A stretch of DNA of 5,488 nt from Clostridium sp. CAG:433. Lineage in GTDB: Bacteria > Bacillota_I > Bacilli_A > RF39 > UBA660. Location: the NCBI GenBank assembly GCA_000433675.1, contig FR893549.1, forward strand, positions 1-5,488. The letters run 5' to 3'. How positions within the stretch are numbered: position 1 is the stretch's first letter; each line of letters starts with the position of its first letter. Positions 1 to 5,476 of this stretch are shown here, one piece after another. A model generated the notes under the pieces. The model had not been told where the DNA came from. It saw nothing but the letters and a program-made list of their open reading frames with translations, and made no database searches. The position numbers were made by a program, and so were the translations under genes.

Positions 1-33
1 AACGCAGGTTAATTTTCTTTTAAACATTTATTA
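1..33 (-). terminator. 3' flank of the helicase gene with the first arm of a probable terminator, cut by the window edge
   Basis: The 33 bases after the helicase stop match the 33 bases after the stop of the other gene (3159-3191) at 29 positions without gaps. The segment reaches AACCTGC on the minus strand, which corresponds to the first arm of the terminator at 3137-3170. The second arm and T-tract would lie outside the window, so the terminator itself is inferred. Confidence 0.5.
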
Positions 34-3000
34 TTACTTTTTTAATGGTCTATCTAACTCTTCTATAAAATTTGAATTTAACTCGTCTTTTGAAGGTAAT
101 TCATCATTTTTATATTTACTTACATAGTCTATAAATCTATTATATAATTCTATCTTTTTTCTATTAATATTTTTTCCATTTATTTTTTCTTTTTGAAGAT
201 TTATATCTATATCTTCTGAAAACCATTTGATTCCTATTTGATTTAATAGTTCTATTTGTTCTTCTGTTATCTTACATTTATCTTGTCCTTGATATGCTTT
301 TCTTTGGCGATATATCCAACTTCCTAATGCTATTCCTTTTTCATCAGAATCATAACCATTTTTTGTTTTAAAATCATAAGGTACTTCTAAATTATGATAA
401 TGTTCATAATAGGCTTTTGCCAGCTCATACTTCTTATTCCATTCTTCTTTTTTATCCCTTGTTTCAAATCTCATTCCTATTTGTTTTAATAGTTTTATTC
501 GTTCTTCACTTATTTTATTTTTTTTAAATACTCGTCTTTGCTGAGAAATCCAGCTTCCTAATGCTATTCCTTTTTCATCAGAATCATAACCATTTTTGGT
601 TTTAAAGTCATAAGGTACTTCTAAATTATGATAATGTTCATAATAGGCTTTCGCTAGTTCATAGTTTTTATTCCATTCTTCTTCTTTATCTTTTATTTCA
701 AATCTCATTCCTATTTGTTTTAATAGTTCTATTCGTTTTTCACTCATCCTGTTTTCTTTAAATGAGTTTCTTTGATGAGAAATCCAACTTCCTAATAAAA
801 CACCTTTTTCATCAGAATCATAACCATTTTTTGTTTTAAAAGAAGGTGGTACTTCTAAATTATGATAATGTTCATAATAGGCTTTCGCTAGTTCATAGTT
901 TTTATTCCATTCTTCTTCTTTATCTTTTATTTCAAATCTCATTCCTATTTGACTTAATAGCTCTATTTGTTCTTTTGTTATTTTATTTTTCCCTTTCCCA
1001 TTATATGCACTTCTTTGACGTTTTATCCAAGATCCTAATAAAACACCATTTGCATCATAATCATATCCATTTATCGTTTTAAATTCAGCAGGTACTTTTA
1101 AATTGCCATGATATTTAAAATATGCTTTTGCTAGTTCATATTTTTTATTCCACTCTTCTTTTTTATTCTTTGTTTCAAATCTCATTCCTATTTGTTTTAA
1201 TAGTTCTATTCGTTCTTCTGATATTTTTCTACCATCACTACCTTTAAAGTCTTTTCGTTGACTACGAATCCAGCCTCCTAGGTCTATTCCATTCTTATCA
1301 TATTTATATCCATTTATTGTTTTAAATTCACTTGGTACCTCCAAATTGCCATAATGTTTATAATAGGCTTTCGCTAGCTCATATCTTTTTTCCCATTCCT
1401 CTTCTTTATTTATTATTTCAAATCTCATTCCTATTTGTTTTAATAGTTCTATTTGTTCTTCTGATATTTTTCCAGTACCCTGTCCATTAAATGATTGTCT
1501 TTGAGTATAAATCCAGTTTCCTAATGCTATTCCATTTTCATCATAATCATAACCATTTACTGTTTTAAAATCAGCAGGTACTTTTAAGTTTTTATAATGT
1601 TCATAATAGGCTTTCGCTAGCTCGTATTTATCCATCCATGTTATTGTTAATCTATCTCGCACATATTCAAGAATTTTAAATAAATCTTCATTTATCATAT
1701 CTATATCAAATGACGCATTTTTTAAATGAACATTTATTTTTCCATTATTTTCTGAACTTGTGTACTCTTTTATTCTATCTTTTAGATTTGTTTCTAATTC
1801 TTTAATAAATCCAATATTATTTGATAAATCTATTATTATTGGTGCGAGTAAAATTTCAATCAATTCTTCTTTTGACATTGATTCATTATATGTTAATTCT
1901 CTTCTTTTACACTCTTCAATTAACTCTTTTCTTGATTTTAAATTATATTCTTCATATTCTTTTTCGGTATCATGGCCAGCTGACAATGCTCTTCCTAATT
2001 GTTCAAAAAATATAATATCAGATTTTGTACTTCTTGCCATTATTACTCCATCAAGTCCTGGAACATGTACTCCTTCATTATATTGATTTATGGCAAACAT
2101 TATTCTAAGTTTATTACTTGTATCATTTTGATTTAGGTCTTTATCATTATAAAATGCTTCTCTATTTCTTTTGCCATCAATGCCCATATCACTTGTTGTC
2201 ATATAAAACTCATAATCATCTTCTGTTAGTCCCATTTCATGAATCCAATTTCTTGCTTCAGACATTATACTATCCATATCATTTACTCCGTTTTCGGGAT
2301 TAAGTGGACAAAAATATATGTATTTTCCATTTGGTTTAATATTAGTTTTAAATATATCGCTTACTCCTGGGGCTTCATGAACTCTCTTCTTCAAATCTCT
2401 TAATAATGGTTCTAATTCTTTATAATCTGCAGAATTAGAATTTAATGAATTAATTTTATCTTCTAAATATTCACAAGTTTCCTCTAAATATATGTATCCA
2501 CTTTTGTAATTTGGTTTTGGTAATACTTCTTCTATCATGGCATCACACAAATCATAATTACTTACTACTTTATTAGAAAATAACTCATCATTTTCAGGAT
2601 TAACCATATCTCTTTCATACGCTGTTCCTCTATCTCTAACTGTATATGCCGTCATTCCAAATATTTGTAAATCTTCATGTGTTTCAACAAGAGTATTTAT
2701 TCTTTGACCCCAAATTGGCGCTCCTATATGATGAAACTCATCAAGAATTAATAAATCAACATCTAAATCTGCAATTTCATCATCACTCATATTTATAAAA
2801 CTTTGATATGTTCTAAATTCTAAATTAGGAAAATTTTTTTCTAAAGATACAGTTTCATTTTGCTCTATTAATTCTTTTTCATGTTCTATTACTGATCCAT
2901 ATGGTACTACATATATTATCTTTTTATCTTTGTTATCTAACGCTAATTGTAATGCATTAAAACTTTTCCCTGTTCCTGTTGCATGAACTATTGCCGCTAT

Positions 3001-3084
3001 ATTATCTTTTTTAAATTGTTGTTTTACTTTTTCATAACTTCTTATATTATGATCATATAATCCTAATATTTCATAATTATTCAT
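34..3084 (-). CDS. SF2 DEAD/DEAH-type helicase with SAP-like insert and six C-terminal HA repeats
   Basis: The predicted product is an ATP-dependent nucleic-acid helicase or translocase of 1016 residues, cytoplasmic, with no signal peptide or membrane segment. The core shows motif I ATGTGKS (35-41), motif Ia around VVPYGSVIEH (59-68), RTYQSF (91-96), motif II DEFH (115-118), motif III GMTAYT (143-148), motif IV around KYIYFCP (254-260), motif V NEGVHVPGLD (336-345) and motif VI EQLGRALS (361-368). Residues 382-412 look like a SAP or HeH helix-extension-helix. Six HA repeats start at W483, W564, W645, W726, W804 and W882, followed by a charged tail (957-1016). The ATG at 3084 is supported by GAGGTG seven bases upstream. 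The ResIII-like core followed by HA repeats is a known bacterial architecture, but I know of no assigned pathway or substrate. Motif VI is atypical (Glu for the usual Gln, Ser for the last Arg). It lies downstream of the all-HA gene, separated by a terminator, so it is probably transcribed mainly from its own promoter. Helicase call strong; biological role unknown. Confidence 0.93.
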   Translation of the reverse strand: MNNYEILGLYDHNIRSYEKVKQQFKKDNIAAIVHATGTGKSFNALQLALDNKDKKIIYVVPYGSVIEHEKELIEQNETVSLEKNFPNLEFRTYQSFINMSDDEIADLDVDLLILDEFHHIGAPIWGQRINTLVETHEDLQIFGMTAYTVRDRGTAYERDMVNPENDELFSNKVVSNYDLCDAMIEEVLPKPNYKSGYIYLEETCEYLEDKINSLNSNSADYKELEPLLRDLKKRVHEAPGVSDIFKTNIKPNGKYIYFCPLNPENGVNDMDSIMSEARNWIHEMGLTEDDYEFYMTTSDMGIDGKRNREAFYNDKDLNQNDTSNKLRIMFAINQYNEGVHVPGLDGVIMARSTKSDIIFFEQLGRALSAGHDTEKEYEEYNLKSRKELIEECKRRELTYNESMSKEELIEILLAPIIIDLSNNIGFIKELETNLKDRIKEYTSSENNGKINVHLKNASFDIDMINEDLFKILEYVRDRLTITWMDKYELAKAYYEHYKNLKVPADFKTVNGYDYDENGIALGNWIYTQRQSFNGQGTGKISEEQIELLKQIGMRFEIINKEEEWEKRYELAKAYYKHYGNLEVPSEFKTINGYKYDKNGIDLGGWIRSQRKDFKGSDGRKISEERIELLKQIGMRFETKNKKEEWNKKYELAKAYFKYHGNLKVPAEFKTINGYDYDANGVLLGSWIKRQRSAYNGKGKNKITKEQIELLSQIGMRFEIKDKEEEWNKNYELAKAYYEHYHNLEVPPSFKTKNGYDSDEKGVLLGSWISHQRNSFKENRMSEKRIELLKQIGMRFEIKDKEEEWNKNYELAKAYYEHYHNLEVPYDFKTKNGYDSDEKGIALGSWISQQRRVFKKNKISEERIKLLKQIGMRFETRDKKEEWNKKYELAKAYYEHYHNLEVPYDFKTKNGYDSDEKGIALGSWIYRQRKAYQGQDKCKITEEQIELLNQIGIKWFSEDIDINLQKEKINGKNINRKKIELYNRFIDYVSKYKNDELPSKDELNSNFIEELDRPLKK
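217..1638 (-). repeat. tandem array of six HA-repeat units inside the helicase gene
   Basis: Six in-frame units begin with the Trp codons at 1638, 1395, 1152, 909, 675 and 441. The first three units are 243 bp and the next two 234 bp; the difference is a three-residue shortening of the linker after QR-x-x-F/Y. The last unit ends in IGIKWFS rather than IGMRFE. Units 4-6 share a variant loop (GYDSDEKG instead of GYDYDENG) and are the most alike, pointing to the most recent expansion at the 3' end of the array. Because every unit length is a multiple of three, gain or loss of whole units keeps the frame open. Confidence 0.93.
614..951 (-). repeat. 104-bp perfect direct repeat (614-717 and 848-951) in HA units 4/5 and 5/6 of the helicase gene
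   Basis: Reading base by base, 614-717 and 848-951 are identical over all 104 bases, exactly 234 bp apart. They cover the end of one HA unit and the first part of the next, across the Trp start of units 5 and 4. A third copy, another 234 bp lower (around 380-483), is close but has scattered differences. Identity that extends through synonymous positions indicates a recent tandem duplication or gene conversion rather than protein-level selection alone. Confidence 0.95.
1849..1941 (-). other. SAP/HeH-like motif encoded after helicase motif VI
   Basis: Codons 382-412 of the helicase encode LKSRKELIEECKRREL, a short turn, then SMSKEELIEILL. The two amphipathic helices, with Leu/Ile spacing and a polar K-rich turn, follow the helix-extension-helix pattern of SAP-type modules, which bind DNA in other proteins. 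It lies just after the motor core and before the first HA repeat, as an accessory nucleic-acid contact would. The assignment rests on pattern only; a coiled linker is the alternative. Confidence 0.45.
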
Positions 3085-3091
3085 TTTCTAA

Positions 3092-3097
3092 CACCTC
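3092..3097 (-). promoter_or_regulatory. ribosome binding site of the helicase gene
   Basis: GAGGTG lies seven bases before the ATG at 3084. It is a six-base match to the anti-Shine-Dalgarno sequence and supports that start codon. Confidence 0.85.
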
Positions 3098-3108
3098 ATA
3101 TATTATAT

Positions 3109-3117
3109 ATTGTACCA
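3109..3117 (-). promoter_or_regulatory. probable extended -10 promoter of the helicase gene
   Basis: TGGTACAAT (3117-3109) is an extended -10 element. Transcription would begin near 3102 and retain the GAGGTG site. No convincing -35 is seen; the expected position falls in or beside the T-tract of the preceding terminator. A perfect TATAAT also exists at 3107-3102, but a start about seven bases below it would fall within the ribosome site, so it is the weaker candidate. Compared with the promoter of the other gene this one looks weak. Confidence 0.5.
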
Positions 3118-3136
3118 TAAAAACAACGTAAAACTT

Positions 3137-3170
3137 AAAAAAAATCAACCTTGCTTATAAAGCAGGTCAA
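3137..3170 (-). terminator. intrinsic terminator after the stand-alone HA-repeat gene
   Basis: Starting about 24 bases past the stop codon, the minus strand has the arms ACCT-GCTT (3167-3160 region) and AAGC-A-AGGT (to 3148), with a three-base loop and one bulged A. The stem can extend through U-G pairs and is followed by eight T residues (3144-3137). This fits a Rho-independent terminator and should largely separate transcription of this gene from the helicase gene. Confidence 0.8.
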
Positions 3171-3408
3171 TTTTCTTGTAAACATTTGTTATTACCTTTT
3201 TAGTGGTCTATCTAATTCTTTTATAAGTTCTGAATTTATCTCTTCTTTTGAAGGTAATTCATTAGTCTTATATTTACTTAGATATCCTATAAGTCTATTA
3301 TATAATTCTATCTTTTTTCTATTAATATTTTTTTCATTCATTTCTTCTTTTTGAAATTTTACATCTATATTATCTGAAAACCATTTCATTCCAATTTGAT
3401 TTAATAAC
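3159..3408 (-). repeat. duplicated 3' module shared by both genes (copy 2 at 1-250)
   Basis: Positions 3159-3408 align without gaps to 1-250 at an offset of 3158 bp. The module contains the end of the last HA repeat (IG-x-KWFS), the whole C-terminal tail, the stop codon and the first 33 bases of the 3' flank. I counted 29 of 33 matches in the noncoding part and 51 of 60 in the first 60 coding bases next to it. Conservation does not drop at the stop codon, so this is a DNA-level duplication, not merely two related proteins. Confidence 0.88.
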
Positions 3409-5372
3409 TTTATTTGTTTTTCATCTAACTTGTTATTTGTTTGTCCTTTGAACGATTGTTTTTGAGTAGATATCCACATTCCTAATGAAATACCATTTTC
3501 ATCATATTCATAGCCATTTATTGTTTTAAACTTAATTGGAATCTCTAAATCACCATAATGTTCATAATAGGCTTTTGCGAGTTTATATTTTTTATTCCAT
3601 TCTTCTTCAATATTTTTTGTTTCAAATCTCATTCCTATTTTTTTAAATAATATTATTCGTTTTTTACTCATTCTATTTTCTTTATAGGCTTGCCTTTGAT
3701 TTCTTAACCAATTTCCAATTTCGAATCCATTTTCATCATATTCATATCCATTTAACGTTTTAAAGAACTGTGGTATTTCTAAGTTTCCATGATGTTCATA
3801 ATACAATCTTGCAAGTTCATATTTTTTATTCCATTCTTCTTCTCTATTTTTTGTTTCAAATCGCATCCCTATTTGCTTTAATTGTTCTATTTGCCATTCA
3901 CTTATCTTATTAACAACATTACATTTATATGCTTGCCTTTGGTTCGCTACCCACATTCCTAATGCAACACCATTTTCATCATAATCATACCCATTTACTG
4001 TTTTAAAATTAACTGAAACTTCTAAATTTCCGTAATTTTCATAATACGATTTTGCAAGTTTATATTTATCATTCCATACTAGTTCAATATTTCTTGTTTC
4101 AAATCTCATTCCTATTTGTTTTAATAATTCTATTTGTTCTTCGGTTATCTTACTAGCTGACTTTTCTTTATATGCTTTTCTTTGAGTACATATCCAAATT
4201 CCTAATGTTATTCCATTTTCATCATAGTCATACCCATTTACTGTTTTAAATCTTTGTGGTATTTCCAAATTTCCATAATGTTCAAAATAAGCTTTCGCAA
4301 GTTCATATTTTTTATTCCATTCCTCTTCTTTATTCTTTGTTTCAAATCTCATTCCTATTTGTCTTAATAACTCTATTTGTTCTTCTGTTATTTTATTTTT
4401 ACCTTGTCCATTATATGCTTGTCTATGTTTATTTATCCAATTTCCTAATGCTATTCCATTTTCATCGTAGTCATACCCATTTACTGTTTTAAAAAACTGT
4501 GGTACCTCTAAATTATGATGATGTTCATAATATGCTTTTGCAAGCTTATATTTTCTTTGCCATTCTTCCTCTCTTTTATCTACATCAAATCTCATTCCTA
4601 TTTGTTTCAATAGTTCTATTTGCTCTTCTGTTATCTTATTTTTGCCTTGTCCTTTATATGCTTGTTTTTGAGTACATATCCAAACTCCTAATCTTATTCC
4701 ATTTTCGTCATATTCATATCCATTTTTTGTTTTAAATCTAACTGGTGCTTCTAAATTTCCATAATGTTCAAAATAGACTTTTGCTAGTTCATATTTTTTA
4801 TTCCATTCCTCTTCTTTATTCTTCGTTTCAAATCTCATTCCTATTTGTCTTAATAATTTTATTCTTTCTTCACTCATCTTATTTTCTTTATAAGCTTGCC
4901 TTTGAGTATATATCCACAATCCTAATGCTATTCCGCTTTCATCATAATCATATCCATTTACTGTTTTAAAAGACTGTGGCATTTCTAAATTTCTATAATG
5001 TTCAAAATAAACTTTTACTAGTTCATATTTTTTATTCCATTCCTCTTCTTTATTCTTTGTTTCAAATCTCATTCCTATTTGTCTTAATAACTCTATTTGT
5101 TCTTCTGTTATCTTATTAGCTGTATTTCCTTTATATGCTTGTCTTTGAACGTCTATCCAACGTCCTAACGCAATACCATTTTCATCATAGTCATACCCAT
5201 TTATTGTTTTAAAATTAACTGAAACTTCTAAATTTCCATAATGTTCATAATAGATTTTCGCTAATTTGTATTTTCTATTCCATTTTTCTTCATTCATTGA
5301 TTGAAGACTTTTTTTTACTTGTTTTAATTGTTCTATTTGTTTTTCTCTAGTATTTGACATTAAATTAATCAT
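3192..5372 (-). CDS. stand-alone HA-repeat protein, eight tandem helicase-associated repeats, no helicase core
   Basis: The 726-residue product has no Walker A, DEAD-box or other enzymatic motif. It is eight HA units starting (numbered from the ATG at 5372) at W31, W112, W190, W271, W352, W433, W514 and W592. Each follows the pattern W-(N)-K-KY-x-LAK-x-YYEHY-GNLE-x-P, then FKT-x-NGY, LG-x-W-I-x-x-QR and IGMRFE. A 62-residue tail matches that of the neighbouring helicase at 44 of 63 aligned positions, counting from the last Trp. HA domains are predicted three-helix modules thought to bind nucleic acid, so a DNA- or RNA-binding or partner role is likely but inferred. Start choice: ATG 5372 has GGGGAG seven bases upstream; an in-frame TTG at 5387 would add five residues but would place that ribosome site inside the gene. 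Residues 9-31 look like the end of a degenerate HA unit, so the gene may derive from a longer helicase that lost its motor. The intact array, strong promoter and terminator argue against a pseudogene. Confidence 0.88.
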   Translation of the reverse strand: MINLMSNTREKQIEQLKQVKKSLQSMNEEKWNRKYKLAKIYYEHYGNLEVSVNFKTINGYDYDENGIALGRWIDVQRQAYKGNTANKITEEQIELLRQIGMRFETKNKEEEWNKKYELVKVYFEHYRNLEMPQSFKTVNGYDYDESGIALGLWIYTQRQAYKENKMSEERIKLLRQIGMRFETKNKEEEWNKKYELAKVYFEHYGNLEAPVRFKTKNGYEYDENGIRLGVWICTQKQAYKGQGKNKITEEQIELLKQIGMRFDVDKREEEWQRKYKLAKAYYEHHHNLEVPQFFKTVNGYDYDENGIALGNWINKHRQAYNGQGKNKITEEQIELLRQIGMRFETKNKEEEWNKKYELAKAYFEHYGNLEIPQRFKTVNGYDYDENGITLGIWICTQRKAYKEKSASKITEEQIELLKQIGMRFETRNIELVWNDKYKLAKSYYENYGNLEVSVNFKTVNGYDYDENGVALGMWVANQRQAYKCNVVNKISEWQIEQLKQIGMRFETKNREEEWNKKYELARLYYEHHGNLEIPQFFKTLNGYEYDENGFEIGNWLRNQRQAYKENRMSKKRIILFKKIGMRFETKNIEEEWNKKYKLAKAYYEHYGDLEIPIKFKTINGYEYDENGISLGMWISTQKQSFKGQTNNKLDEKQIKLLNQIGMKWFSDNIDVKFQKEEMNEKNINRKKIELYNRLIGYLSKYKTNELPSKEEINSELIKELDRPLKR
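3375..5282 (-). repeat. tandem array of eight HA-repeat units in the stand-alone gene
   Basis: Units begin with the Trp codons at 5282, 5039, 4805, 4562, 4319, 4076, 3833 and 3599. Lengths are 243, 234, 243, 243, 243, 243 and 234 bp, with a final shorter terminal unit. Units 1 and 6 uniquely carry VSVNF where the others have a Pro (V/I/M/A-P-x-x-F), and each is followed by a short-linker unit (KENKMSEERI in unit 2, KENRMSKKRI in unit 7). This suggests that a block of units, not just single units, was copied. The last unit ends IGMKWFS, like the last unit in the helicase gene. Confidence 0.93.
4300..5111 (-). repeat. 92-bp perfect direct repeat (4300-4391 and 5020-5111) three units apart in the stand-alone gene
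   Basis: Positions 4300-4391 and 5020-5111 are identical over 92 bases with an offset of 720 bp, which is exactly three units (243 + 243 + 234). The copies span the start of units 5 and 2 and the end of the unit before each. The intervening copy near 4783-4850 is almost the same, with at least one substitution. Perfect identity between non-adjacent units suggests block duplication or conversion across the array. Confidence 0.9.
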
Positions 5373-5379
5373 ATAACCA

Positions 5380-5385
5380 CTCCCC
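5380..5385 (-). promoter_or_regulatory. ribosome binding site of the stand-alone HA-repeat gene, decides the start
   Basis: GGGGAG lies seven bases before the ATG at 5372 and pairs with the 16S rRNA tail. It overlaps the first codons that would be used from the upstream in-frame TTG at 5387, so it favours the ATG. Confidence 0.8.
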
Positions 5386-5400
5386 AAAAATCAAGGATAT

Positions 5401-5428
5401 ATTATATCATGAATATTTATAATGTCAA
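5401..5428 (-). promoter_or_regulatory. sigma-A promoter of the stand-alone HA-repeat gene
   Basis: On the minus strand a perfect TTGACA (5428-5423) and a perfect TATAAT (5406-5401) are separated by 16 bp. A TG dinucleotide one base ahead of the -10 (TGATATAAT) also makes it an extended -10 promoter. Transcription would start near 5394, giving a leader of about 22 bases that still contains the GGGGAG ribosome site. By sequence this is a strong promoter. Confidence 0.82.
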
Positions 5429-5450
5429 TTTTAAACGTAAAAACTGTTGT

Positions 5451-5476
5451 TTAAAAAGTTAAATGCAACTTTTTAA
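5451..5476. repeat. 10-bp perfect inverted repeat upstream of the stand-alone gene's promoter
   Basis: The arms TTAAAAAGTT (5451-5460) and AACTTTTTAA (5467-5476) are perfectly complementary around a 6-base loop. The element is centred about 70 bp before the inferred transcription start, upstream of the -35. No run of T follows the hairpin on either strand beyond the arm itself, and each arm has only one G or C, so a terminator is less likely than an operator-like palindrome or chance in AT-rich DNA. Confidence 0.45.

Noticed and set aside
217..5282. The D-Y-D-E-N-G loop in many repeats resembles a DxDxNG calcium-binding loop.
   Set aside because: Other units read DSDEKG or KYDKNG and so lose ligand positions, and the acidic residue expected at position 12 is replaced by the LG-x-W segment. 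It is more likely a scaffold turn.
217..5282. Regular repeats considered as a CRISPR array or other noncoding repeat array.
   Set aside because: The period is 234/243 bp, the repeats are in frame through long open frames, and variation follows codon structure; there is no repeat-spacer pattern.
3192..5372. The stand-alone HA gene as a pseudogene fragment of a helicase.
   Set aside because: It has no stops or frameshifts over 726 codons and has a consensus promoter, a good ribosome site and a terminator. Origin by truncation is plausible, but decay is not supported.
846..5387. Several plus-strand open frames of 60-108 codons with hydrophobic translations (for example 846-1082, 4256-4492, 4499-4735, 4745-4969).
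   Set aside because: They recur with the HA-unit period, lie antisense to the repeats and have no ribosome sites or promoters. Their Phe/Leu/Ile-rich look is the antisense reading of Lys/Glu/Asn-rich coding DNA.
5373..5387. TTG at 5387 as the start of the stand-alone gene, adding five residues (MGSGY).
   Set aside because: It would place the GGGGAG ribosome site within the coding region and leave no such site upstream; the ATG at 5372 is correctly spaced.
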